DNA of 64,000 nt from Dysgonomonas sp. 25 (GTDB lineage: Bacteria > Bacteroidota > Bacteroidia > Bacteroidales > Dysgonomonadaceae): positions 248,001-312,000 of the forward strand of contig NZ_QVMN01000002.1 in NCBI RefSeq assembly GCF_010501075.1, read 5' to 3'. Numbering within the stretch: position 1 is the stretch's first letter; every line of letters starts with the position of its first letter. The notes beneath the pieces were generated by a model. That model was not told the DNA's origin. It did no database searches and saw only the letters and a list, made by a program, of their open reading frames with translations. The position numbers were made by a program, and so were the translations under genes. Positions 52,456 through 62,203 of this stretch are shown here, in pieces.

Positions 52456-52491
52456 ATTATAGCCTCATTCTTTTGAGGATGAGGCTATAAT
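52456..52491 (+). terminator. Terminator-like hairpin inside the galactomannan operon
   Basis: A perfect 13-bp stem, ATTATAGCCTCAT with ATGAGGCTATAAT, around a 10-base loop, followed by TTTATAATT. It lies between the binding-protein gene and the GH26 gene. It could reduce read-through so that susCD transcripts exceed enzyme transcripts. Confidence 0.75.
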
Positions 52492-52508
52492 TTTATAATT
52501 AAAGTATT

Positions 52509-53957
52509 ATGTATAGGCTATTAAAAAAAAGAATTCCCTTCCTTAACAAGTGTTGTATAATAGGCCTGCTGCTGTCGCTATATTCATTTACAGCATGTGG
52601 AGAGAATAACGAGAGTGAAGACGGAGGTGAATTTATACCTGGCGTTTCAGACATTGTAAGATACGAAGCAGAAGAAGCTACTTTATTAAATGGCGCTGCA
52701 ATAGAAAAAAACATTTCCGGATTTTCCGGTTCAGGTTATGTGAATCAAAAAGACGGCGATATTTCATTTACAGTCACTGTTGCCGAGGCAGGCGCATATT
52801 CAATGAATATATCTTATTTCAACGAGAACCAAAGGAAAGAAAACGATTTATATATCAACAATGCCAAGGTAGCAAACCTTACTTTCGAACCTGCTGGTAA
52901 ATGGAATATCTTCTCATTGAACAAAGTGATATTGAACAAGGGTAGTAATACCATCACTATAAAGAAAAACTGGGGATGGACTTATTACGATTATATTGAA
53001 ATCCTCCCACAAGGAGAAGAAACACCGTTCGATATAGCACCCAATCTTGTAACAAACAATGCTTCGCCTCAAGCCATAAAGTTATATGATTTCCTGAAAG
53101 ATAACTTTGGGAAGAAGATTATTTCGGGAAGTATGGAACTTAAAGAAGCCGACTGGATATTCGGGCAAACGGGAAAGCAGACAGCCCTCATCGGATTAGA
53201 TTTCATGAATTATACCCGTAACTGGAATTGGGTAGATTACACCGAAGTGGTAAATACATCAAATAGCTGGTGGAGCAATAATGGCATAGTCACAATCATG
53301 TGGCACTGGAGAGACCCGTCGCTTACGACAGACGAGTTTTATACAGAAAAAACGGCATTTGACGTATCGAAGATAAATAATCCTGATTCGGAGGAATACA
53401 AAGCCATGATAAGGGATATCGATATAGTTGCCGGCTACCTGAAACAACTGAAAGACGCAAACATCCCTGTGTTGTGGCGCCCGTTGCACGAAGCTTCGGG
53501 AGAATGGTTCTGGTGGGGAGCCAAAGGAGCCGAACCTTGCAAAAAAATATGGATGCTTCTATACGACCGCTTAACAAATTATCACGGATTAAATAACTTA
53601 ATCTGGATTTGGACAAGCGACTCTGCAAACGATGCCTTAGAATGGTATCCGGGCGACAATTATGTAGACATCATAGGTATGGATATTTATCCGGGTGAAA
53701 ATCAGCATGGTTCGCAATATATATCCTTCAACAAAGTAAAAGAACTATTTGGTGGAAAAAAACTCATTGCATTGACAGAATGTGGTTCTACTCCCGAAAT
53801 AGAAAAAATGTTCGAATATGGTGACACGTGGTCGTGGTTTATGCCTTGGGGAGGAGAATACACCCGTTCGGACAAACACAACGGAGCTAATTATTTGAGG
53901 AAAATAATGCAAAACAGCAATGTTGTAACCCGCGATCAAATGCCGGACTTGAAGTAA
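52509..53957 (+). CDS. GH26 endo-beta-mannanase with N-terminal CBM35-like domain, surface lipoprotein
   Basis: Cuts the beta-1,4-mannan backbone. It has 482 residues with a lipobox FTAC (Cys30) followed by GENNESEDGGE, whose acidic run suggests surface export. A CBM35-like module spans about 50-165 (VRYEAEEATLLNG at its start, WTYYDYIEI at its end) and probably binds mannan or galactomannan. The GH26 domain (about 185-480) has WRPLHEASGEWFWWG with Glu328 as acid/base and LIALTECGSTP with Glu424 as nucleophile. It is the expected counterpart of the surface endo-acting mannanase in the B. ovatus galactomannan locus. Confidence 0.93.
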   Translation: MYRLLKKRIPFLNKCCIIGLLLSLYSFTACGENNESEDGGEFIPGVSDIVRYEAEEATLLNGAAIEKNISGFSGSGYVNQKDGDISFTVTVAEAGAYSMNISYFNENQRKENDLYINNAKVANLTFEPAGKWNIFSLNKVILNKGSNTITIKKNWGWTYYDYIEILPQGEETPFDIAPNLVTNNASPQAIKLYDFLKDNFGKKIISGSMELKEADWIFGQTGKQTALIGLDFMNYTRNWNWVDYTEVVNTSNSWWSNNGIVTIMWHWRDPSLTTDEFYTEKTAFDVSKINNPDSEEYKAMIRDIDIVAGYLKQLKDANIPVLWRPLHEASGEWFWWGAKGAEPCKKIWMLLYDRLTNYHGLNNLIWIWTSDSANDALEWYPGDNYVDIIGMDIYPGENQHGSQYISFNKVKELFGGKKLIALTECGSTPEIEKMFEYGDTWSWFMPWGGEYTRSDKHNGANYLRKIMQNSNVVTRDQMPDLK

Positions 53958-53994
53958 AAACATAAAACATATTACTCAATTAATAAGAACAAAA

Positions 53995-55212
53995 ATGAAG
54001 AATCTTACTTTTTTAATCATATTCCTATCCGTATCATTAAGCACCTTTTCTCAAAAAATTGAAGGGTTAGCTCCAACCCCTCAAATGGGATGGAACAGTT
54101 GGAACAAATTCGGGACAGATATAAATGAGCAGATGGTCAAAGAAATGGCTGATGCCTTAATCGCCACAGGGCTTAAAGATGCCGGATATAACCATATATT
54201 GCTCGATGATGGTTGGATGGCAATGGAACGCGATGCACAAGGCAATCTTGTTCCCCACCCTGAAAAATTCCCCAATGGTATCAAGGTGGTAGCCGATTAT
54301 GTACATTCCAAAGGGCTAAAATTCGGTCTTTATAATTGTGCAGGTTCAAAAACTTGCGCAGGATATCCCGGCAGCCGTGGACATGAATATCAGGATGCGC
54401 TGAAATATGTGGAATGGGGAGTGGACTATCTGAAATATGACTGGTGCAGCACCGGCAAACTCAATGCCGAAGAGGCATATATCACTATGCGTGATGCTAT
54501 TTATAAAGCTGGACGTCCTATTTTACTAAGCATCTGCGAGTGGGGAGAAAACAAGCCTTGGGACTGGGCTCAGCCGATAGGCCACAGCTGGCGTATAACC
54601 GGCGATATATATAATTGCTTCGAATGCGAACACGATCATGGGGGCTATTTTTCATGGGGCGCCATGAATATATTGAATATGCGCGATCAGGAAATGCTTC
54701 GCAAAGTAGCAGGCCCTGACCATTGGAACGATATGGATATGCTCGAAGTGGGTAATGGTGGTTTGACTCCAAACGAAGAAAAAACACATTTTGCATTATG
54801 GGCAATTCTGAACTCCCCTTTGTTGTTGGGCAACGATTTGCGAAATATGTCGAAAGAAACATTGGATATACTTACCAATAAGGAAATAATCGCAGTCAAT
54901 CAGGATGCATTAGGCATTCAGGGATTCAAATACAAAACCGAAGGAACAGTTGAGATATGGGTGAAACCAATGGTAAATAATGAATGGGCTATATGTTTCT
55001 TCAATCGCTCGCAAGACCCGGTAGATTTTATTTTCAACTGGGAAGGTCAAACAATAAAAGACAATGTATTTGACAAGGAAATCACTTTTGATAAGGGTAA
55101 TGTGTATAAAATCAAAGATTTATATCTGCACAAAGAGATTGGAAACACAAAAAAAGCTCTTAAACGAAAATTAGAAAAGAACCAATCATTGGTATTGAAA
55201 ATATATAAATAA
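53995..55212 (+). CDS. GH27 alpha-galactosidase, exported
   Basis: A retaining alpha-galactosidase of 405 residues that should remove galactose side groups from galactomannan oligosaccharides in the periplasm. Signal peptide about 1-19 (LSTFSQ). The barrel begins [22 protein letters not shown] and [20 protein letters not shown] are family blocks; YLKYDWCST contains Asp149 as nucleophile and RITGDI contains Asp204 as acid/base. A short C-terminal beta domain closes the protein. It is cotranscribed with GH26 and GH130. Confidence 0.95.
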   Translation: MKNLTFLIIFLSVSLSTFSQKIEGLAPTPQMGWNSWNKFGTDINEQMVKEMADALIATGLKDAGYNHILLDDGWMAMERDAQGNLVPHPEKFPNGIKVVADYVHSKGLKFGLYNCAGSKTCAGYPGSRGHEYQDALKYVEWGVDYLKYDWCSTGKLNAEEAYITMRDAIYKAGRPILLSICEWGENKPWDWAQPIGHSWRITGDIYNCFECEHDHGGYFSWGAMNILNMRDQEMLRKVAGPDHWNDMDMLEVGNGGLTPNEEKTHFALWAILNSPLLLGNDLRNMSKETLDILTNKEIIAVNQDALGIQGFKYKTEGTVEIWVKPMVNNEWAICFFNRSQDPVDFIFNWEGQTIKDNVFDKEITFDKGNVYKIKDLYLHKEIGNTKKALKRKLEKNQSLVLKIYK

Positions 55213-55235
55213 ACGACATAAAACATACAACGACA

Positions 55236-56405
55236 ATGAACACTCTATTTAGCCAACGCTTAGAAGCCGTAACTGCCGAATACGAAAATCTGATTACATT
55301 AAAGAATGAGCCCGTATTGCCCGGCAACGGCATCTTCGAACGATATAAGAATCCAATATTGACAGCTGCTCACGCACCTGTATTCTGGCGTTATGATATG
55401 AATCCCGAAACAAATCCTTATTTTATGGAACGTTTCGGCATTAACGGGACTTTCAACGCCGGAGCTATCAAATGGAACGGCAGATACATACTTGCTGTAC
55501 GTGTAGAAGGCAACGACCGCAAATCATTCTTTGCCATTACCGAAAGCCCTAACGGAGTAGACAATTTCCGTTTCTGGGATTATCCGGTAACGATGCCCGA
55601 AACAGAAGATCCCGACACAAACGTCTATGATATGCGTCTCACGGCACACGAAGATGGTTGGATTTACGGCATTTTCTGTACGGAAAGGAAAGAGCCGAAT
55701 GCTCCGGCAGGCGATTTATCTTCTGCCGTAGCAGCTGCAGGAATAGCACGTACAAAAGATTTGAAAACATGGGAACGCCTTCCCGACCTGAAATCGAAAA
55801 GCCAGCAACGCAATGTCGTACTGCATCCCGAATTTGTTGATGGAAAATATGCATTCTACACCCGTCCGCAAGATGGCTTTATTGATGCCGGAAGCGGCGG
55901 TGGTATCGGTTGGGGGTTAGTAGACGATATTAACAATGCTGAAATAAAAGATGAAAAAATCATCAACTTCCGCCATTATCATACAATCAAAGAACTGAAA
56001 AACGGCGAAGGCCCGCATCCTATTAAAACATCGAAAGGTTGGTTACACCTGGCACATGGGGTACGTGCTTGTGCTGCGGGACTTCGCTATGTGTTATACG
56101 TTTATCTGACAGATTTGGAAGATCCAACCAAATTGATAGCTGAACCTGCCGGACATATTCTGGCTCCAAGTGGTAAAGAAAGAGTGGGGGATGTGTCCAA
56201 TGTCCTATTTACCAATGGCTGGATAGCTGATGAGGATGGGACGGTCTATCTCTATTATGCTTCTTCTGATACTCGTATGCATGTTGCGGTATCGTCTGTT
56301 GACCGCCTGCTCGATTATTGCCTGAACACAGCACCTGATGCTTATCGTTCGGCAGCTTTGGTGGAAATCTTAACGACTTTGATAAAAAAGAACCTCGAAA
56401 AGTAG
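55236..56405 (+). CDS. GH130 beta-1,4-mannosylglucose phosphorylase
   Basis: A cytoplasmic enzyme of 389 residues without a signal peptide. It should split 4-O-beta-mannosyl-glucose with phosphate into mannose-1-phosphate and glucose. The five-bladed propeller fold shows [19 protein letters not shown], then [18 protein letters not shown] with Asp132 as the candidate general acid, and [19 protein letters not shown] for phosphate contacts. The epimerase and transporter that follow complete the pathway. Mannobiose phosphorylase (GH130_2) is less likely because of the epimerase partner and the similarity of the layout to known mannosylglucose phosphorylases. Confidence 0.92.
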   Translation: MNTLFSQRLEAVTAEYENLITLKNEPVLPGNGIFERYKNPILTAAHAPVFWRYDMNPETNPYFMERFGINGTFNAGAIKWNGRYILAVRVEGNDRKSFFAITESPNGVDNFRFWDYPVTMPETEDPDTNVYDMRLTAHEDGWIYGIFCTERKEPNAPAGDLSSAVAAAGIARTKDLKTWERLPDLKSKSQQRNVVLHPEFVDGKYAFYTRPQDGFIDAGSGGGIGWGLVDDINNAEIKDEKIINFRHYHTIKELKNGEGPHPIKTSKGWLHLAHGVRACAAGLRYVLYVYLTDLEDPTKLIAEPAGHILAPSGKERVGDVSNVLFTNGWIADEDGTVYLYYASSDTRMHVAVSSVDRLLDYCLNTAPDAYRSAALVEILTTLIKKNLEK

Positions 56406-56413
56406 GGATAAAA

Positions 56414-56443
56414 GCCGTTGGCTATTAGCTAATAGCTAACGGC
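56414..56443. repeat. 30-bp near-perfect palindrome between GH130 and the transporter gene
   Basis: GCCGTT, CTATTAGCTAATAG and AACGGC form a self-complementary block with a single mismatched pair, which would fold into a long hairpin in mRNA. There is no T-run immediately after it on the plus strand, so it may be a processing or stability element or a copy of a small repeat. Confidence 0.55.
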
Positions 56444-56469
56444 TAAAAGCTTTTTGAATAAATGATACC

Positions 56470-57852
56470 ATGAATACAACAAAAGTCACATTAAAAGAAA
56501 AGGTCGGCTACGGGCTGGGCGATGCAGCCTCTTCGATGTTCTGGAAGCTTTTCGGGATGTACCTGCTTTTCTTCTATACCGATATATTCGGGCTGGAAGC
56601 AGGGATAGTGGGTACTATGTTCCTCGTAACGCGTGTATGGGATTCGCTGTTCGACCCCATTGTCGGAGTACTGGGCGACCGCACAGAAACCAAGTGGGGA
56701 AAGTTCCGTCCCTATCTGCTATGGGTAGCTGTTCCGTTCGGGATATTGGGTGTGCTTACCTTTACCACTCCCGATTTTGGTGCAACAGGTAAGATTATTT
56801 ATGCCTATGTCACCTATTCACTGATGATGATGATTTACTCCCTTATCAATGTGCCGTATGCATCACTGCTTGGGGTTATGTCATCCAATCCGAAGGAACG
56901 GACAGCTCTGTCATCTTACCGCATGATATTCGCTTTCTTGGGGAGCATATTGGCTTTGGTATTGATTGAGCCGTTAGTTAAGTTCTTTGGTAATGAAGGA
57001 AAAAACCTTCAATTCGGCTGGTCTATGTCGGCCATTGTATTTGCCATTATAGCCGTGACCTTCTTTCTGTGTACTTTCTCATGGACGAAGGAACGCATAC
57101 GTCCGATAAAGGAAACCAAAAATCCATTGAAGGATGATGTAAAGGACTTATTCAAGAATAAACCTTGGTGGATATTATTGGGTGCAGGTATTGCAGCTCT
57201 GATATTCAATTCCATCAGAGATGGGGCTGCCGTTTATTATTTCAAATATTATGCAGTTGCCCCTGATACGTTCGATTTGGGTTTTATAGGTTCAGCACTA
57301 TCATTAACAACTATCTATTTGGTTTTGGGGCAAGCTGCTAATATTTTGGGTATCCTGTTTGTAACTCCGGTTTCTAATAAAATAGGAAAGAAAAAGACAT
57401 ATCTGTTCGCTATGGTTTTTGCCACAGTTTTCAGTGTTGCCTTCTATTTTGTTGACAAAAGTAATATCGCAATGATGCTCATTTTGCAAGTGCTTATCAG
57501 TGCTTGTGCCGGAAGTATCTTCCCTTTATTGTGGTCTATGTATGCAGATATTGCCGATTACTCGGAATGGAAAACAGGACGCCGCGCCACAGGCTTGATA
57601 TTTTCATCTTCATCTATGTCTCAGAAATTCGGTTGGTCGATAGGAGGAGCTTTAACAGGCTGGTTACTGGCATTTTTCGGGTTTCAGGCTAATGTGGCAC
57701 AGACAGCAGAAGCACAGGAAGGCATCCGCCTGATGCTTAGTTTCCTCCCAGCGATAGGAACCTTACTATCGGTAATATTCATCTACTTCTATCCATTGAC
57801 AGAAAAGAAACTAAGTGAGATAACCACAGAACTAAACACTAAAAGAGGATAA
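56470..57852 (+). CDS. GPH-family (MFS) sugar:cation symporter
   Basis: An inner-membrane carrier of 460 residues with about 12 membrane helices. The N-terminal LKEKVGYGLGDAASSMFW and the loop GDRTETKWGKFRPYLLW are the signature of the glycoside-pentoside-hexuronide family. SEWKTGRRATGLIFSSSSMSQKFG near residue 355 is the second conserved block. The gene starts four bases before the epimerase gene's ATG region ends, with only four bases between them, so the pair is translationally coupled. Likely cargo is mannobiose from the periplasmic GH26. Confidence 0.93.
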   Translation: MNTTKVTLKEKVGYGLGDAASSMFWKLFGMYLLFFYTDIFGLEAGIVGTMFLVTRVWDSLFDPIVGVLGDRTETKWGKFRPYLLWVAVPFGILGVLTFTTPDFGATGKIIYAYVTYSLMMMIYSLINVPYASLLGVMSSNPKERTALSSYRMIFAFLGSILALVLIEPLVKFFGNEGKNLQFGWSMSAIVFAIIAVTFFLCTFSWTKERIRPIKETKNPLKDDVKDLFKNKPWWILLGAGIAALIFNSIRDGAAVYYFKYYAVAPDTFDLGFIGSALSLTTIYLVLGQAANILGILFVTPVSNKIGKKKTYLFAMVFATVFSVAFYFVDKSNIAMMLILQVLISACAGSIFPLLWSMYADIADYSEWKTGRRATGLIFSSSSMSQKFGWSIGGALTGWLLAFFGFQANVAQTAEAQEGIRLMLSFLPAIGTLLSVIFIYFYPLTEKKLSEITTELNTKRG

Positions 57853-57856
57853 CAAA

Positions 57857-59023
57857 ATGGCTGGATTCAAAAAAGAACTGACCCAGAATATACTTCCTTT
57901 CTGGATGGATAAAATGCAGGATGTTGAAAATGGTGGATTTTATGGGTGTATAGATGGAAATAACGAACTGCATAAAAAAGCAAATAAAGGTTGTGTACTG
58001 AACGCTCGTATCTTGTGGACATTCTCTGCTGCATATCGTATTCTCCAAAAAGAAGAATACCTGACGATGGCAACACGCGCCTATCATTATATTAAGGAAT
58101 ATTTCATCGACTACGATTTCGGTGGTTTATATTGGGAACTCGATTATAAAGGAAACCCTGTAAATACGAAAAAGCAAGTCTATGCACAAGGATTTGCCTT
58201 ATATGGATTCTCTGAATACCATCGGGCGACAGGTGATCGGGAAGCATTGGATTTAGCTATCGGATTATTTCATCTGATAGAAAAATATAAGGATAAAGAA
58301 CATGGCGGCTATTTTGAAGCATTTACCCGCGAATGGCAGACAATAGAAGATATGCGCCTGAGCGACAAAGATGCCAACGAAAAGAAATCAATGAATACCC
58401 ACTTACACATTCTTGAACCTTATACCAATCTGTTGCGCGTATGGGATAACGAGGAATTAAGAACGGCTCAAAGAGAACTGATCGATATTTTCTTGGATAA
58501 CATATTAGACCATAAAACGTACTACCAGAATTTATTCTTTGGTGAAGATTGGACGGCGAAATCATCGGCGATTTCCTATGGGCACGATATAGAGGCATCG
58601 TGGCTCTTGTATGAGGCGGCCGATATATTGGGTGACAGACCGTTATTGAATAAAACAAAAAGCCTGTCTCTGACAATAGCCAATGCAGCAGCGGAAGGAT
58701 TGGAGGCTGATGGCAGCATGATATACGAAAAAGACGGGCAGCATACAGACAAGGAACGCCACTGGTGGGTGCAGGCTGAAGCCGTAGTTGGTTTTATGTA
58801 TGCGTATAAGAATACAAAAAATATAATATATAAAGAAAAAGCTACGAGACTGTGGCAATATATACAAAATCAAATAGTGGACACCGAACATGGAGAGTGG
58901 ATATGGAGCCGGAACGAAGATGGTGCTATTAATCATATCGACGACAAAGCCGGATTTTGGAAGTGTCCTTACCACAACAGCCGTATGTGCATGGAAATGA
59001 TAGAAAATTTTAATCTCAAATAA
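57857..59023 (+). CDS. Cellobiose/mannobiose 2-epimerase (AGE family)
   Basis: A cytoplasmic (alpha/alpha)6-barrel epimerase of 388 residues with no signal peptide. It should convert mannobiose to 4-O-beta-mannosyl-glucose, the substrate of GH130. Family blocks: FWMDKMQDVENGGFYG, HGGYFEAFTREWQ, the metal-free active site with His182 and His184 in MNTHLHILEPYTNLLRVW, His243 in SYGHDIEASWLLYEAA, and His373 in FWKCPYHNSRMCMEM. It sits between the transporter and the second GH26, consistent with a mannobiose role. N-acylglucosamine 2-epimerase activity is a less likely alternative. Confidence 0.92.
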   Translation: MAGFKKELTQNILPFWMDKMQDVENGGFYGCIDGNNELHKKANKGCVLNARILWTFSAAYRILQKEEYLTMATRAYHYIKEYFIDYDFGGLYWELDYKGNPVNTKKQVYAQGFALYGFSEYHRATGDREALDLAIGLFHLIEKYKDKEHGGYFEAFTREWQTIEDMRLSDKDANEKKSMNTHLHILEPYTNLLRVWDNEELRTAQRELIDIFLDNILDHKTYYQNLFFGEDWTAKSSAISYGHDIEASWLLYEAADILGDRPLLNKTKSLSLTIANAAAEGLEADGSMIYEKDGQHTDKERHWWVQAEAVVGFMYAYKNTKNIIYKEKATRLWQYIQNQIVDTEHGEWIWSRNEDGAINHIDDKAGFWKCPYHNSRMCMEMIENFNLK

Positions 59024-59038
59024 GAAATAAGACATAAT

Positions 59039-60160
59039 ATGAAAAGATATTTAATCGCTTTAGCTGCATGCGTAATACTGATATCATGTAATCAGAAAAA
59101 AGAAGAAATGTACCAACATATGCCGATAGATAAAGACGCTACGACAGAAACGGTAAAGCTATATAACCGGTTATTAGATTTAGCGGATAAGGGTATCATG
59201 GTGGGGCATCAGGATGCGTTGGCATATGGACATAGTTGGTATAAAGAGCCGGGACGATCGGACGTGAAAGATGTGGCAGGAGATTATCCTGCGGTCATCG
59301 GCTGGGAACTCGGGCATATCGAAATAGGGGCGGAATTTAACCTCGACTCTATCTATTTTTCGGATATGAAACAATATATAAAAGATACTTACAAAAGAGG
59401 AGGTATTACTACTGCAAGCTGGCATGGAGATAATATAGTAACAGGCAATACCGCTTGGGATTGTGCGCAGGATTCGGTTGTAAGAACAATCTTGCCGAAT
59501 GGTTCGAACCATGAGAAATATCTGACATGGCTCGATCGTGTGGGGGATTTCTTCCTTGACCTGAAAGATGAAGAAGGTAAACTTATCCCGGTAGTGTTCC
59601 GTATGTATCACGAACATACAGGCGCTTGGTTCTGGTGGGGAAGCGAACAATGTACTCCTGAAGAATATCAGCAATTGTGGATAATGACAGTGAATCATCT
59701 TCGCAATGAAAAGAATGTACACAACCTGCTGTATGCCTACTCGCCGTCTGAAACAAAGGATGAAATCGAATTTCTGGAGCGTTATCCCGGAGATGAATAT
59801 GTAGATATCGTAGGCTATGACTGCTATGCAACAGGCAGTGATTCGGTTGCTGTAGCCAATTATAAAACAGCGATGAATCGCAATCTGGAAATCATTACTG
59901 CTTACGCTCAAAAATCAGGCAAACTACCTGTTGTCGGGGAAACAGGAATGGAGGCAATACCTTATCCTACATACTTTACCGAAGCCGTGTATCCTATAAT
60001 AAGCCAATATAAAATTGGTTGGGTATTATTTTGGCGTAATGCATGGGAAACGAATATGCCGAATCATTTTTATGTTCCGTTTGAAGGACACTCTTCTACC
60101 CCTGATTTCAAGGAATTCATAGCAAAGCCGGATATATTGATGAATGCGGATATAAAGTAA
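59039..60160 (+). CDS. GH26 mannanase (probable mannobiose-releasing), lipoprotein
   Basis: A 373-residue lipoprotein (lipobox LISC, Cys17) without a binding module. The catalytic domain has FRMYHEHTGAWFWWG with Glu192 as acid/base and VVGETGMEAIP with Glu301 as nucleophile; IVGYDCYATG lies between them. After the lipid Cys comes NQKKEEM, without the acidic run seen in the first GH26, so a periplasmic place is more likely. By analogy to the paired GH26 enzymes of B. ovatus it probably trims imported oligosaccharides to mannobiose. It is 15 bases after the epimerase gene. Confidence 0.92.
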   Translation: MKRYLIALAACVILISCNQKKEEMYQHMPIDKDATTETVKLYNRLLDLADKGIMVGHQDALAYGHSWYKEPGRSDVKDVAGDYPAVIGWELGHIEIGAEFNLDSIYFSDMKQYIKDTYKRGGITTASWHGDNIVTGNTAWDCAQDSVVRTILPNGSNHEKYLTWLDRVGDFFLDLKDEEGKLIPVVFRMYHEHTGAWFWWGSEQCTPEEYQQLWIMTVNHLRNEKNVHNLLYAYSPSETKDEIEFLERYPGDEYVDIVGYDCYATGSDSVAVANYKTAMNRNLEIITAYAQKSGKLPVVGETGMEAIPYPTYFTEAVYPIISQYKIGWVLFWRNAWETNMPNHFYVPFEGHSSTPDFKEFIAKPDILMNADIK

Positions 60161-60178
60161 AATGTAAATTTGGAATAT

Positions 60179-62188
60179 ATGAAAAATCTATTTAACATAT
60201 TCATTATAACTGTAGTACTTCTTTTCTCTAATCTGGGAGTAAGTGCCTATGCCCAAAAGCAGTTTAAAGTCACTTCTCCCGACGGAAAAATAACGGCCAA
60301 TATATCAGTGGGAGATATGATCGAATATTCAGTGTCGCACAATGGCGATTTGATGTTGGCAAATTCCCCTATATCCATAATGCTCGCGGATGGTTCTTCA
60401 TATGGGAAGAACTCGAAGTTCTCAAGATCATCTACCCAGACAGTGAATCAAACCATTGAGGCCCCTATCTATAAACGTAATACGATTATTGACAACTATA
60501 ATGAATTGACACTTCAATTTAAAGATGGTTTTGACTTGTTGTTCCGCGCTTATGATGATGGAGTAGCCTATCGCTTTATCTCTAAATCGAAGAAACCTTT
60601 CGAAGTGAAAGACGAACAAGCGATATTCAATTTTCCATCCGACCAAAGAATATTTGTAGCGTATGTACAACATCAACGCAACTCACTCGAGGAGCAGTTC
60701 TACAATTCATTTGAGAATACTTACCAACATATCAATCTTTCGCAATGGGACAAAAACCGACTGGCTTTTTCTCCGCTGGTAGCCGAAGGCATAAACGGGA
60801 AGAAAATAGCAATAGTAGAATCCGACTTGATCAACTATCCGGGAATGTACCTCTATAATGGCGACGCTTCAAACAGCCTGAAAGGTGTTTTCGCTCCTTA
60901 TCCAAAAGAAATTAAACAAGGCGGACATAATATGCTTCAGGGAGAAGTACAGAGTCGGGAAAACTACATTGCCAGATATGAAAAAGGAGTTAGTTTTCCT
61001 TGGCGGGCGCTGATTATTTCGGAAAACGATTTTCAATTAGCTGATAATGACATGGTATATAAGTTGGCGGCACCTGCCGATAAAAATACTGATTACAGCT
61101 GGGTAAAACCGGGGAAAGTAGCATGGGACTGGTGGAACGACTGGAATTTGTATGGCGTTGATTTCAAAGCAGGAATCAATAATGAAACATATAAATATTA
61201 TATAGATTTTGCTTCCGAATACGGAATAGAATATGTGATTTTGGACGAAGGATGGGCCGTAAATCTGAAAGCAGATCTCTATCAGGTTATTCCCGAGATA
61301 AATTTGGAAGAACTGGTTTCATATGCCAACAAGAAAAATGTAGGGCTTATCTTATGGGCAGGATATTATGCTTTCAATAAAGACATTGAAGGTATATGCA
61401 AACACTATTCCGAGATGGGGATAAAAGGATTCAAAGTAGATTTTATGGATCGTGACGATCAGCCGATGGTAGATTTCCATTATCGAGCTGCCGGAATTGC
61501 AGCCAAATATAAAATGATGCTCGATTATCATGGATCGTATAAGCCAACAGGGTTGCAACGCACATTTCCTAATGTTATCAACTTTGAAGGGGTACATGGA
61601 TTGGAACAAATGAAGTGGTCGGATAAATCGGTAGATCAGGTGACTTACGATGTTACTTTTCCGTTTATCCGTATGCTGGCAGGGCCTGTCGATTATACTC
61701 AGGGAGCCATGCGCAATGCGACTAAGTGGAATTATCATCCTGTTAATAACGAAGCCATGAGCCAAGGAACGCGTTGTCGGCAATTGTCGGAATATATTAT
61801 TTTTGAATCGCCCCTTAATATGTTGTGCGACAGCCCATCCAATTATATGAATGAAGCCGAATGTGCTGAATTTATAGCAATGGTACCTACAGTCTGGGAC
61901 AATACTATCGCTCTGAATGGAGAAATAGGGAAATATATAACCATTGCCCGTCAGAAAGATGATATATGGTATGTGGGCTCTCTAACAAACTGGGATGGAC
62001 GTACACTGACGTTGGATTTATCATTCTTAGGAGAAGGTAATTTCAAAGCAGAAGTATTTAAGGACGGAATAAATGCGAATAAAGCTGCACGTGATTACAA
62101 AAAAGAAACTATAATAATTCCTGACAATAGACAATTACCAATTTCGATGGCTCAGGGGGGCGGTTTTGTAATGAAGATACACCGATAA
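60179..62188 (+). CDS. GH97 alpha-galactosidase (retaining type), exported
   Basis: A 669-residue exported enzyme from the ATG at 60179; a TTG nine bases upstream is in frame but adds nothing. Signal peptide about 1-25 (VSAYAQ). N-terminal beta-supersandwich (about 28-285), then a TIM barrel (about 310-560) with VAWDWWNDWNLYG, YVILDEGWA, and GFKVDFMDRDDQ whose Asp421 replaces the base Glu of inverting SusB-type members and marks the retaining subgroup. NFEGVHGLEQMKW carries Glu470 and Glu475 near the acid/base position. A C-terminal beta domain ends it. It probably shares galactose removal with GH27. Confidence 0.92.
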   Translation: MKNLFNIFIITVVLLFSNLGVSAYAQKQFKVTSPDGKITANISVGDMIEYSVSHNGDLMLANSPISIMLADGSSYGKNSKFSRSSTQTVNQTIEAPIYKRNTIIDNYNELTLQFKDGFDLLFRAYDDGVAYRFISKSKKPFEVKDEQAIFNFPSDQRIFVAYVQHQRNSLEEQFYNSFENTYQHINLSQWDKNRLAFSPLVAEGINGKKIAIVESDLINYPGMYLYNGDASNSLKGVFAPYPKEIKQGGHNMLQGEVQSRENYIARYEKGVSFPWRALIISENDFQLADNDMVYKLAAPADKNTDYSWVKPGKVAWDWWNDWNLYGVDFKAGINNETYKYYIDFASEYGIEYVILDEGWAVNLKADLYQVIPEINLEELVSYANKKNVGLILWAGYYAFNKDIEGICKHYSEMGIKGFKVDFMDRDDQPMVDFHYRAAGIAAKYKMMLDYHGSYKPTGLQRTFPNVINFEGVHGLEQMKWSDKSVDQVTYDVTFPFIRMLAGPVDYTQGAMRNATKWNYHPVNNEAMSQGTRCRQLSEYIIFESPLNMLCDSPSNYMNEAECAEFIAMVPTVWDNTIALNGEIGKYITIARQKDDIWYVGSLTNWDGRTLTLDLSFLGEGNFKAEVFKDGINANKAARDYKKETIIIPDNRQLPISMAQGGGFVMKIHR

Positions 62189-62203
62189 TCTTTATAATCA
62201 GTT

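Noticed and set aside
59180-59911. 243-residue minus-strand frame opposite the second GH26
   Set aside because: Antisense to the catalytic core of a clear GH26 enzyme; no independent evidence.
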